Both the position numbers and the translations under genes were made by a program. From contig JAFLSD010000007.1 in assembly GCA_022511125.1 (NCBI GenBank), positions 62,001-126,000 of the forward strand: a stretch of 64,000 bases of DNA, written 5' to 3'. Positions within the stretch are counted from its first letter, which is position 1, and the number at the start of each line of letters is the position of its first letter. Source of the stretch: Paramuribaculum sp. (GTDB lineage: Bacteria; Bacteroidota; Bacteroidia; Bacteroidales; Muribaculaceae). This document shows positions 1 through 7,445 of the stretch, in pieces. Below the pieces are notes generated by a model. That model did no database searches and was not told the DNA's origin. It saw only the letters and a program-made list of their open reading frames with translations.

Positions 1-13
1 CAGATTAAATATA

Positions 14-54
14 GCAAAAAGGGATGCATCAGATTTTAAGTTGATGCATCCCTT
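14..54. terminator. Hairpin at the left edge, probable terminator
   Basis: A perfect 13-bp inverted repeat (19-31 with 42-54) encloses a 10-nt loop. Read on the minus strand it is followed by TTTTTGC, as expected of an intrinsic terminator; on the plus strand the T-run is weak. It may end a gene outside the window or act in both directions. It lies 45 bp before the first gene. Confidence 0.6.
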
Positions 55-98
55 ATTTGATAAATTAAGGAAACAAGCTAACCAAAAATCAAATTATC

Positions 99-1352
99 AT
101 GAAAAAAATTATTCTTCTCTCCCTACTGTTCTTCTTTCACAGCATCGCTCATGCAGAACAGCTTAATATTAACCTTTCAGGGAATGCTTATGTTACGAAT
201 GATGTAGATGGTGCGAAGATCACAGGAAAAGGCCTTTCCGATTGGACAAATCCGAAAACTATTATAAGCGTATATTTTTATCTTCACCAACCGACAAAAG
301 CCGATCTTTCTCTTTACGCTAAGGGACATTCGGAGATAAAAGTCACTTATGAAAAAAAGGATTTCACGATAAAACTGAATTCGGATAGCTTTACAACCGT
401 TCCCGTCGGAACAATAGATATATCCAAGCCCGGATACGTCAAAATAGATATACAGGGAGTTGCCAAATCGGGCAAAACTTTCGGTAATATCAGACAATTG
501 ATAGCCGACAATGTTGAGGGTGCGAGCAATTACGTAAAAGATTTCTCAGATTATTGGGGTCGCAGAGGCCCGTCGGTTCATTTAGGGTACACATTGCCCG
601 AAGGTGACACCGAGTGGTTTTATAATGAAGTGACGGTTCCCAAAGAAGGTGAAATAATGCATAGCTACTATATGGCGGCCGGTTTCGGCGAAGGATATTT
701 CGGGATGCAATACAACTCACCTGAGGAACGCCGTATTCTTTTCTCCGTCTGGAGTCCATATGACACGCAAGATCCCAATGAAATCCCCGACAGTCTGAAG
801 ATTAAAATGCTTCGGAGGGGTAAGGACGTTCATATAGGAGAGTTCGGTAATGAAGGTTCAGGTGGCCAGAGTTATTTGAGATATCCGTGGAAAGCGGGCG
901 AGACATACAAGTTTCTTATGCAAGTAAGACCCGACGGAAAAGGAAACACGGTTTATACAGCTTATTTCTATGCCACTGACGATAAGGAGTGGAAGTTGAT
1001 AGCAAGTTTTTTGCGTCCCCAAACGAACACATGGTATAAACGTCCCCATAGTTTCCTTGAGAATTTCAATCCGGATCAGGGATATCTGTCCAGGGAGGTT
1101 TATTTCGGCAATCAGTGGGCGAGGAGCAAAGAGGGCACATGGAGTCCTCTGACAGAAGCCAGATTTACGCATGATGCCACTGCGAATGCCAAAGTCCGTC
1201 TGGACTATCAAGGCGGTAATACCGGCGATAATCGCTTTTATTTGAAAATGGGAGGATTTTTCAACGATAATGTTCCGATGGGAACGAAATTCTATCGCAC
1301 GCCTTCAGACAAAGCACCTGTAATAGACTGGGAATCTTTAGAAAAACTTTAA
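99..1352 (+). CDS. DUF3472 / DUF5077 domain secreted protein
   Basis: Predicted exported protein of 417 aa with no known reaction. Residues 1-19 form a signal peptide (MKK, a hydrophobic stretch, cleavage near AHA-E). An N-terminal beta-rich part at about 25-145 fits DUF5077. The central part at about 165-350 has the DUF3472 signature: YYMAAGFGEGYFGMQ, then RRILFSVWSP, FGNEGSGGQSYL and YPWKAGETYKF. DUF3472 proteins of gut Bacteroidota are often near glycan-utilisation genes and are thought to bind or process carbohydrate, but no catalytic residues are defined that I could check. The gene stands alone, with hairpins on both sides. Family assignment is from recalled motifs; the function is unknown. 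Confidence 0.8.
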   Translation: MKKIILLSLLFFFHSIAHAEQLNINLSGNAYVTNDVDGAKITGKGLSDWTNPKTIISVYFYLHQPTKADLSLYAKGHSEIKVTYEKKDFTIKLNSDSFTTVPVGTIDISKPGYVKIDIQGVAKSGKTFGNIRQLIADNVEGASNYVKDFSDYWGRRGPSVHLGYTLPEGDTEWFYNEVTVPKEGEIMHSYYMAAGFGEGYFGMQYNSPEERRILFSVWSPYDTQDPNEIPDSLKIKMLRRGKDVHIGEFGNEGSGGQSYLRYPWKAGETYKFLMQVRPDGKGNTVYTAYFYATDDKEWKLIASFLRPQTNTWYKRPHSFLENFNPDQGYLSREVYFGNQWARSKEGTWSPLTEARFTHDATANAKVRLDYQGGNTGDNRFYLKMGGFFNDNVPMGTKFYRTPSDKAPVIDWESLEKL

Positions 1353-1370
1353 GCCCCACAAATTTGCGAT

Positions 1371-1399
1371 AATTCGGTTAAACTCAGTTTAACCGAATT
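1371..1399. terminator. Perfect palindrome between convergent genes
   Basis: Two 14-nt arms (1371-1384 and 1386-1399) are exact reverse complements around a single C. The element follows the DUF3472 stop and overlaps the stop codon of the convergent Crp-like gene, so it probably ends both transcripts. The plus side continues TTTGCTTATTTTG; the minus side continues ATCGCAAATTTG. Confidence 0.7.
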
Positions 1400-2093
1400 T
1401 GCTTATTTTGCGAAGTGCCGGTTCGTTGATTATTTTTATCTGACGACCGTCGACAACTATGATTTTCTCGCTCACGAAGCTCGTAAGAGTTCGTATGGCG
1501 TTCGACGTGGTCATGTTTGATAGATTTGCAAGGTCTTCTCGAGCCATATAGATGCGGAGAGTCGTACCGTCGTCCTCATAGCCGTAATTTTCCTTAAGTA
1601 CGATCAATGCTTCCGCCAGACGACCGCGTATATGCTTCTGGGTTAGATTTACTATTCTTGTGTCAGAATTGCCTAAGTTTCTGGAAAGTTCATGGATGAA
1701 AAACCAGGCCACCTTGCGGTTGGAGTTGATCAATTGATCGGCTACCGACATAGGAAGGCTTCCTAAAACCGATGCTTCCATCGCAGATGCCGAGGAGACA
1801 TAAGGTTCCTGAGCAAAATGAGCCCGGTAGCCAAAATACTGAACAGGTCTGATCAGACGAAGAATCTGCTGCCTGCCGCCAACGCCATCTTTGAAAAGCT
1901 TTGCTTTTCCCTTCAGCAGGCACCAAAGATATTCAGGTTCATCGCGTTCGGCGTAAATAATCTGATTCTTTTTAAAGTTATGAATTGTAAAATTGTCGAC
2001 AATCAGTCTCTTCTCATCCGAAGATAAAATTGTCCATAATTCGGAAAGGTCGTGACTCATGACCTTTTCAAGCGCGCTTTTAATCATTCCCAA
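1389..2093 (-). CDS. Crp/Fnr family transcriptional regulator
   Basis: Regulator of 234 aa. Residues about 25-140 form a cyclic-nucleotide-binding-like beta barrel (YLWCLLKGKAKLF, then a glycine-rich turn). Residues about 155-225 form a winged helix-turn-helix with the helix pair MAREDLANLSNMTTSNAIRT at 183-202. There is no N-terminal cysteine set of the Fnr type, so an iron-sulfur sensor is unlikely; the ligand cannot be told. The HTH differs from E. coli Crp, so the target site is not predictable. It is monocistronic, and a -7 box (2122-2129) lies 29 bp upstream. MSHDL at residue 12 is an alternative start. Confidence 0.88.
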   Translation of the reverse strand: MGMIKSALEKVMSHDLSELWTILSSDEKRLIVDNFTIHNFKKNQIIYAERDEPEYLWCLLKGKAKLFKDGVGGRQQILRLIRPVQYFGYRAHFAQEPYVSSASAMEASVLGSLPMSVADQLINSNRKVAWFFIHELSRNLGNSDTRIVNLTQKHIRGRLAEALIVLKENYGYEDDGTTLRIYMAREDLANLSNMTTSNAIRTLTSFVSEKIIVVDGRQIKIINEPALRKISKFG

Positions 2094-2121
2094 AAACTAT
2101 GTTGTATAGCTATATTTTTCG

Positions 2122-2129
2122 CAAAGTTA
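2122..2129 (-). promoter_or_regulatory. -7 box of the Crp-like gene
   Basis: Minus-strand TAACTTTG matches the Bacteroidota -7 consensus TAnnTTTG, 29 bp before the start codon. I found no good -33 TTTG at the proper distance. Confidence 0.45.
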
Positions 2130-2217
2130 CGCAAAAAACTCAATAAAATAAAGAAATATACGCAAATAGGCGGAAAATGATAGAAAAAAGGTACTTTTCT
2201 CCATCAAAATATGATAA

Positions 2218-2249
2218 TGTCCCCTAAATGACTAAAGATTCAGGGGACA
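2218..2249. other. Inverted repeat in the crp/tlpA spacer
   Basis: Arms TGTCCCCT (2218-2225) and AGGGGACA (2242-2249) pair perfectly over 8 bp with a 16-nt loop. No T-run follows on either strand, so it does not look like a terminator. It lies 125 bp upstream of the Crp-like gene, between that gene's start and the stop of the TlpA-like gene, and could be a binding site or an RNA hairpin. The rest of 2094-2303 is AT-rich with no further feature seen. Confidence 0.4.
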
Positions 2250-2303
2250 GAATGATAACATATAAAATCTTTTTTGTGAAGTAAAGAGAAAAGTTAGGAC
2301 AGT

Positions 2304-3389
2304 TTATTTCAATAGGCCGTATCGATCCGTGACTTGAAAAATGCGATCTCCTCGAAGATCCCTATGGAGAATGGTGCCATCGGGTCCAAAAAGAATGATC
2401 ATCGGCACGTAGTTGAATCCATACTTTTCCATTGGAACCTGTTCGGTATCGATAATCTGATTCCAAGGATAAGGATTTGATTCAAGATATTTCTTTGTGT
2501 TTTTAGGTTTGTCCCAAGTGGCCACTCCGAGAATTTCGAATTTGTCCGAGTCGGCGATGCGTTCACTTAATGGGAGGAGAACGCTTTTAGCCTCTTCCCG
2601 GCAAGGACCGCACCATGATGCCCAGAAATCAACAAGCACATATTTGCCTTTTCCGATATAGTCGGAAAATTTCACGCTCTCACCATCGACTGTTTTGCCT
2701 TCGAAATCTACAAACATCATACCTTCCCGTGTATTCTTGATATTTTCATATCTTTGATTCATGCTTTTTGTCCATGGAAGATCTTTCAGTCTGTCGGAGG
2801 CACTCGAGTAGATGGTATCCCATTGCTCCGGTGAAAGACTTAGGAATCGCGATGTCGTGGTTATAGCTTTTTCTGCTAAGCCGCTTTCATCTTCAGCGAC
2901 AATCGATTGAATTAACTTGACGATGCTATTTAGTCTTTTGTCATAAAGTTGTTTGTAGATCTCTCCACGTTCCTGGCCTTGAAATCCATGCGAATCGAGT
3001 TCTTTTAAGAACGTGGAGAGTTCTTCCTCATAATCGTTTAGTTTATTCGAGAACTCATTAAATTTGCGGTTTAATTCTGTGCTGTCGAGAGGGTTGTGCG
3101 TTTGGAAATCTATAATCAAGTTGGAGTCGAGTATCCCACTCCCGAATTGTCGATAGTCGGCGGTTTCAATCCTTACCAAAGCGTTTCTTTCATATTGTCC
3201 TGACATTTCGAACTTTCCGTTTTTTACGAAAGCACTGTCAATCATAACTCCGTCTTTGGTGAAGTCGGTCATGATTATTTTCATCCCGTCGGGAATGTCA
3301 AGCGTGCCGCTGACTTTATAGTCGATAGCAGTTGCATTTTCAGCTGAAAGTAAAATGGCCGGGATAATGAAGTAGATAAGTTTTTTCAT
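2304..3389 (-). CDS. TlpA-like thioredoxin-fold protein with DUF4369 domain
   Basis: Predicted periplasmic thiol-disulfide oxidoreductase of 361 aa. A signal peptide covers residues 1-21 (cleavage near ATA-I). Residues about 24-115 resemble the DUF4369 beta domain. A helical linker follows (about 115-220), then a TlpA/AhpC-type thioredoxin fold from about 225 with the redox motif WASWCGPC at 256-263 (Cys260, Cys263). The cis-proline loop is YGFNYVPMIIL. Such proteins usually keep cysteines of exported proteins reduced. The exact partner is unknown. The gene stands alone; the repeat element at 3515-3620 lies upstream but points the other way. Confidence 0.88.
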   Translation of the reverse strand: MKKLIYFIIPAILLSAENATAIDYKVSGTLDIPDGMKIIMTDFTKDGVMIDSAFVKNGKFEMSGQYERNALVRIETADYRQFGSGILDSNLIIDFQTHNPLDSTELNRKFNEFSNKLNDYEEELSTFLKELDSHGFQGQERGEIYKQLYDKRLNSIVKLIQSIVAEDESGLAEKAITTTSRFLSLSPEQWDTIYSSASDRLKDLPWTKSMNQRYENIKNTREGMMFVDFEGKTVDGESVKFSDYIGKGKYVLVDFWASWCGPCREEAKSVLLPLSERIADSDKFEILGVATWDKPKNTKKYLESNPYPWNQIIDTEQVPMEKYGFNYVPMIILFGPDGTILHRDLRGDRIFQVTDRYGLLK

Positions 3390-3514
3390 AATTCAGTTGA
3401 TTGGTTTGTCCTATCTTAATGACATTTCAAAACCGCCAAACATTACATCCATAAGAGTTAAATAAGTTTAAATTTGAAATAAAAATTTTGAAGATTTTTC
3501 TGATAATCAGCAGC

Positions 3515-3620
3515 GGAGGGTGGGCAACTTTTAGAATATAGGCCAAATTCTTTCTCATCAGGCTCGAACGCGTTAAAGCGATGATGCAGATAGCGGTTAG
3601 CATTGTGTATTAATTTTGCA
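3515..3620 (-). repeat. Dispersed repeat, copy C (106 bp, long form)
   Basis: Same element as at 15957-16026 and 40073-40142, here in reverse orientation. The outer blocks are TGCAAAATTA and GAATTTGGCCTATA...CTAAAAGTTGCCCACCCT. This copy holds about 35 extra nt in the middle, which itself carries short inverted arms (TCATC/GATGA). Read on the plus strand, the edge nearest the phosphatase gene is TAATTTTGCA (3611-3620), a -7-like box, with GCAGAT exactly 19 nt before it. Confidence 0.75.
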
Positions 3621-3649
3621 ACGGAATGAAAATTATGTATTATTTTGGT

Positions 3650-3657
3650 TAACTTTG
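3650..3657 (+). promoter_or_regulatory. -7 box of the phosphatase gene
   Basis: TAACTTTG matches TAnnTTTG and lies 25 bp before the start codon. A second -7-like box (TAATTTTG, 3611-3618) is supplied by the repeat. No clear -33 element is seen for either. Confidence 0.45.
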
Positions 3658-3682
3658 TAAACACCATTAAAAATTCAGAATT

Positions 3683-4987
3683 ATGATCAAGAATCTTTTT
3701 ACAATAATGATTGTGGCGCTTGGATGCGGCCTTTTAAACGCTCAGCCCGTTAAAAATATGCCCGACTCTTTGGAGGCAGGCAGTCAATATTTCGCCTATC
3801 CCGTGCCGGAGAGGGGAGTGCCCACTCTGTCGGCAGCACCGAAAGGTTATGTCCCTTTCCACATCGAGCATTATGGCAGACATGGCAGCCGCTGGCTGAT
3901 ACGTCAGAGTTCGTACGACATCCCCGTTCAGCAGCTCGAGATAGCTGAAAAACATGGCAAACTGACTCCGAGAGGCAAAGAAGTGCTCGAGCAGTTGCGT
4001 AAAATAAGTTCCGAATCCAAAACGCGCTTAGGCGAGCTCACTCCGTTAGGTCATCGTCAACACCGAGGCATAGCGAACAGAATGTATCATAATTTCCCGA
4101 CTGTGTTCGCTCCCGGCACACACGTCGACGCTAAATCAACCATGGTGATACGTTGCATACTGTCTATGGCCAACGAAATAATGGAACTTCAAACGCTCAA
4201 TCCCGAGCTGATTGTCACGATGGATGCGTCCGCCACCACTCAGCCGATTCTTAACAATTCGGATCTTGACAAAGGTTCGCAGAAGGCGGCAGCTAAAGCT
4301 GAATATCTCCTTGAGGCCGTAGACACTCTTCCTTACGACAAAACCTATTTCCTGGATAAACTCTTCACCGACCGCGATTTTGTGGCGAACTATATCAATA
4401 CAGCCGATTTATTCACCAACATGTGCGAAGTGGCGCTCAACACTCAAAGTCATGACGATCAGCCTTCGTTCTATGACCTTTTCACCCCCGAACTACTCAC
4501 GCGCCGCTGGCAGGAAGTCAATGCCGACTGGTTTGTTAGCGTGGGAAATTCTGCTGTTTCTGACGGACGCGTTCCTTTCAACCAGCGTTTTCTTCTGGAA
4601 AATATCCTGACGTCGGCCGATACAGCCATGACTTCTCCAAAGCTTAGCGCCAACCTGCGTTTCGGACACGAATCGGTAGTGTTGCCACTCACTGTCTTCA
4701 TGGAAATAGATCATTATGGCGATGAAATCAACGATTTAGGAAATCTGTCGGATATTTGGCGCAGCTATGAAGTATTTCCGATGGCCTGCAATATCCAGTT
4801 GATATTCTATCGTCCCGAACTGAACAAAGTGAGCAAGCCGGAACAAATCCTGGTGAAAGCTCTCCTTAACGAGCGCGAAGTGAAACTACCGGTCAAGCCC
4901 GCTCAGGGCAACTATTACCGTTGGACCGATCTAAGGGACTACTATCAGAAGAAATTAGACTCCTTCTCCACCCGCTTCACAGAATAA
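3683..4987 (+). CDS. Histidine-type phosphatase (clade 2, MINPP/phytase-like)
   Basis: Secreted phosphomonoesterase of 434 aa. Signal peptide 1-20 (cleavage near LNA-Q). The catalytic motif RHGSR is at 66-70, His67 being the nucleophile that becomes phosphorylated. The proton-donor motif is HE at 329-330 in RFGHESVVLPL, closer to the multiple inositol polyphosphate phosphatase type than to the HD of classical acid phosphatases. Related Bacteroides enzymes degrade inositol phosphates and other phosphoesters; the substrate here is inferred only. The gene is monocistronic. Confidence 0.85.
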   Translation: MIKNLFTIMIVALGCGLLNAQPVKNMPDSLEAGSQYFAYPVPERGVPTLSAAPKGYVPFHIEHYGRHGSRWLIRQSSYDIPVQQLEIAEKHGKLTPRGKEVLEQLRKISSESKTRLGELTPLGHRQHRGIANRMYHNFPTVFAPGTHVDAKSTMVIRCILSMANEIMELQTLNPELIVTMDASATTQPILNNSDLDKGSQKAAAKAEYLLEAVDTLPYDKTYFLDKLFTDRDFVANYINTADLFTNMCEVALNTQSHDDQPSFYDLFTPELLTRRWQEVNADWFVSVGNSAVSDGRVPFNQRFLLENILTSADTAMTSPKLSANLRFGHESVVLPLTVFMEIDHYGDEINDLGNLSDIWRSYEVFPMACNIQLIFYRPELNKVSKPEQILVKALLNEREVKLPVKPAQGNYYRWTDLRDYYQKKLDSFSTRFTE

Positions 4988-5057
4988 CAAAAGTTTCGTT
5001 AGGAAATTGATTCTATACAGACGGCGCTTTTTTGACATGTCTTAAAAGCACAAACTT
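4988..5057. other. Nested imperfect inverted repeat after the phosphatase gene
   Basis: A 28-nt near-palindrome (5024-5051, centred on GACATGTC) pairs at 12 of 14 positions. Short outer arms AAGTTT (about 4991) and AAACTT (about 5052) flank it. It may end the phosphatase transcript, though the T-run is inside the stem rather than after it. From 5058 to 5297 I see only a TATATTTG -7-like box at 5102-5109 and no other feature. Confidence 0.35.
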
Positions 5058-5297
5058 CGTCGCATTTTTTAGAAATTCGTGCATAAGAGATTAACACATT
5101 CTATATTTGCGAAAATAGGTATTAATCCTAACTATGACATGTTTTGAATCACGAAATACTACGATTGGGAAATTCTCAAAGAATAGAGCAGAGCTAATAG
5201 GTTTTAAATAGCTGTAGGATTGTAGATAGAGAACTTTCTTTAATTTATAATATGAAATCTTTGTTTGTAGGATGTATAGCTTAGGGGGAATACGTTA

Positions 5298-5399
5298 ATG
5301 CGTCGTGCTATTGATATTGGTCAATATATTAGATCCGAAAGGAGACAAAAAATGAGAGTGTTTCAAACTGTTTTTGAAACACTCTCTTTATCTCTGTGA
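5298..5399 (+). pseudogene. 33-codon ORF, apparent remnant of an XRE/HipB-type HTH gene
   Basis: A strong Shine-Dalgarno-like AGGGGG (5283-5288) precedes ATG at 5298. The product starts MRRAIDIGQYIRSERRQKM, which looks like the first helix of XRE-family regulators (I-G-x-x-I-R-x-x-R-x-x). Instead of the usual LTQxxLA recognition helices it runs into the tRNA terminator hairpin and stops at the tRNA 3' end. I read it as the 5' stub of a lost HTH gene next to a tRNA, a usual integration site. Chance similarity over 19 residues remains possible. Confidence 0.4.
5342..5386 (-). terminator. Terminator of tRNA-Gly(CCC)
   Basis: Arms 5354-5367 and 5373-5386 pair perfectly over 14 bp (GAGAGTGTTTCAAA and its complement) with a 5-nt loop. 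On the minus strand CATTTTTTG follows. It sits 13 bp past the tRNA 3' end. Confidence 0.85.
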
Positions 5400-5471
5400 G
5401 CGGCAAACGAGGCTCGAACTCGCGACCCTCAGCTTGGGAAGCTGATGCTCTACCAACTGAGCTATTGCCGC
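5399..5471 (-). tRNA. tRNA-Gly (anticodon CCC)
   Basis: All four arms fold: acceptor GCGGCAA/TTGCCGC, D arm GCTC-AGTTGGTA-GAGC, anticodon stem TCAGC/GCTGA around loop TTCCCAA, and T arm GCGAG-TTCGAGC-CTCGT. The anticodon at loop positions 3-5 is CCC, reading GGG. CCA is not encoded; the discriminator is T. Confidence 0.93.
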
Positions 5472-5478
5472 ATTTTAT

Positions 5479-5504
5479 CCGGAGGGTCTTATGTGACCCT
5501 CCGG
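5479..5504. other. Strong hairpin between the TPR gene and tRNA-Gly
   Basis: Ten perfect base pairs (5479-5488 with 5495-5504, CCGGAGGGTC/GACCCTCCGG) close a 6-nt loop. It lies 9 bp after the TPR gene stop and 7 bp before the tRNA. There is no T-run, so it may be an RNA processing or mRNA 3'-protecting hairpin within a joint transcript rather than a terminator. Confidence 0.55.
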
Positions 5505-5513
5505 TATAAGGTT

Positions 5514-7199
5514 TTAAAGTGCACCCGAGAGGTTAAACCTTGCAAATTCAAGGTCGTTCATGGCGCGTTTAGCGTATTCAGGGTCAAGTTTTACTGCCTG
5601 ACGGAGGTTGCTGAGCACCATCTGGCTGTTGCCTGTGCGGGCTCCCACTACGGCCATTAGGTAGTAGGTGGTAGCGTCAGGTTTCGATATACCTGAAAGA
5701 GTGGTTTTCGCTTTGCTGTAGTCTTCAGCTAAGATCTGAGCTACAGCTGCATTGTTTGTCTTGCTGTTGCCGAAAGCTTTTACAGCTGCTGAAGTGTCGC
5801 CCTGTTTGAGGTAGTAAACTCCGAGAGCATCGCCTAAGTCGGGGAGGCCGGCGGCGTTACCGAAGGCGCGGTTGGCAGCGGGATAATCCATGAACACCAT
5901 GTCAAGGAGTCCCTGGTTCATCTGCACTTCAGGCGAGCGTGGGTTGAGCTTGGCTGCCTCGGCGAGTGCGTTTTTGGCAGCTTCGTAGTCACCCTGTTCA
6001 AATTCGACAGCCGCGAGGTTGTTGTAGCCTCTGTAGTTTGTCGGATAGATTTTCGTAGCAGCTTCGTATATGGCTTTCTTACGGGCGATGTTATCGGTAA
6101 GCGTAGCGGCATAGAGCAGTTCGTCGTCTGTGAGTTTCGACGGGTCTGTATCGAAAAGCTGATTGATTTCTGCGTCGCTCTTGCCGATCACTTCGATAGT
6201 GGCAGTCATGCGAGAGTAACGCAACTGGGGCATGATTTCCTTTTCGAGAGTTTCGAAAACGTTAGAAAGGTTGCGGATTTCGCGTTCGCGTTCTTCGGGA
6301 TCTTTGTACATTGAGAGAACGCTAAGAATCAGCTCTTTGTCCTGAATGTTGCTTGCGGCAACGAGTTGCTGGAATCCTTCCCAGTCTTCCGGTGTGAACT
6401 GTGATGTCAGTTCGCCGAACTCAGTGATGCCGTCTTTCTTAAGTTTGCCTTCGAGATAGGCCTGAGTGTTGATTTCACGCTGTTCGGCCAGACGGGTGTT
6501 GAATTCGTATGAACCGTCGGGCGAAGCGTATGATGAAATATTCAGTTCCGTGATCTGCTTCGACGGGTCTTTGTCCACCGAGCGGAGGTCGCTGTTGAAA
6601 GCTTCCATCTGAGGAGTGGTAAGCTGGTCGGGGCGGATATTGGCTTTATTGATGAGGAATTTGATTTCCGCACTATATTTTTCCTGAATTACACGCTGGA
6701 ACTTGTCTGGAGCTATAGCCGGCTGAACGGTAGCGGGGCTTGCCAGATCCGCAGTAGCGATCACTCCGTTAGCCACTTTGACGCGTGGGAGGACATACTG
6801 TTTGTTACCTTGTGTTACGTTAAAGTCAAGGAAAAGCTCGCTTTTGAGCATAGCGTCGGTGAAGGGGAAATTCACCGGGATAGTTACTGTCCCGCCGTTA
6901 TCATAATTGATCACGGGATAGTTTCCTCTCACTTTCTCTCCCTGAAATCCCGCAGGGGCGCTTGCCGACTGATAGTTTCCGTAAACGAGCACGGGTGTCA
7001 CTGTCACTGAAGCGTTCTTGACGAAGAATTTGGCCGGAACTCTTCCGGTAATCGTAGCGGGCACCTGCGTGCCTACCAATTCGAGCGGATTGGGATTAGT
7101 GGAAAAATAATCAGCTTCAAACTGATTCATTTTCTTGTTACAGCCTGTTACCGCCAACGCCAGAGCTGCCACACATGTCACTCCTAAAACTTTATTCAT
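5514..7199 (-). CDS. OmpA-like domain / TPR lipoprotein
   Basis: Envelope lipoprotein of 561 aa. The lipobox AVTGC places the acylated cysteine at residue 20. An N-terminal beta-rich region (about 35-155) is followed by an OmpA-C-like fold (about 170-260: IKFLINKANIRPDQL, then SSYASPDGSYEFNTRLAEQRE, in which DG, N and R sit where peptidoglycan-binding residues occur). The C-terminal half from about 360 carries TPR helices such as AATKIYPTNYRGYNNLAAVE, NALAEAAKLNPRSPEVQMNQ and AVKLDPEYAKRAM. A link between membrane and cell wall with a TPR scaffold is inferred. A -7 box TATATTTG (plus 7253-7260) lies upstream. Confidence 0.8.
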   Translation of the reverse strand: MNKVLGVTCVAALALAVTGCNKKMNQFEADYFSTNPNPLELVGTQVPATITGRVPAKFFVKNASVTVTPVLVYGNYQSASAPAGFQGEKVRGNYPVINYDNGGTVTIPVNFPFTDAMLKSELFLDFNVTQGNKQYVLPRVKVANGVIATADLASPATVQPAIAPDKFQRVIQEKYSAEIKFLINKANIRPDQLTTPQMEAFNSDLRSVDKDPSKQITELNISSYASPDGSYEFNTRLAEQREINTQAYLEGKLKKDGITEFGELTSQFTPEDWEGFQQLVAASNIQDKELILSVLSMYKDPEEREREIRNLSNVFETLEKEIMPQLRYSRMTATIEVIGKSDAEINQLFDTDPSKLTDDELLYAATLTDNIARKKAIYEAATKIYPTNYRGYNNLAAVEFEQGDYEAAKNALAEAAKLNPRSPEVQMNQGLLDMVFMDYPAANRAFGNAAGLPDLGDALGVYYLKQGDTSAAVKAFGNSKTNNAAVAQILAEDYSKAKTTLSGISKPDATTYYLMAVVGARTGNSQMVLSNLRQAVKLDPEYAKRAMNDLEFARFNLSGAL

Positions 7200-7445
7200 G
7201 ATTATTTAAGTTATATTTACGTTCTACTTCTTTCCCGAGGGGATATCTTTTGCAAATATACTTAAAAATCGGATATTTTTCAGCCTCCACAGTCGATTCC
7301 TTGCAAAAAAATAAAAAAAACCGCTGTTATTTTCGACAAATAGATGTTTTCGGTGGTTGCTTTATGGAATAAAATCACGAATAATCATTAAATTTGCGCT
7401 TTGTTTTCCTTTAAAACCTTATAATCACAGATCAATTTTACGTAA

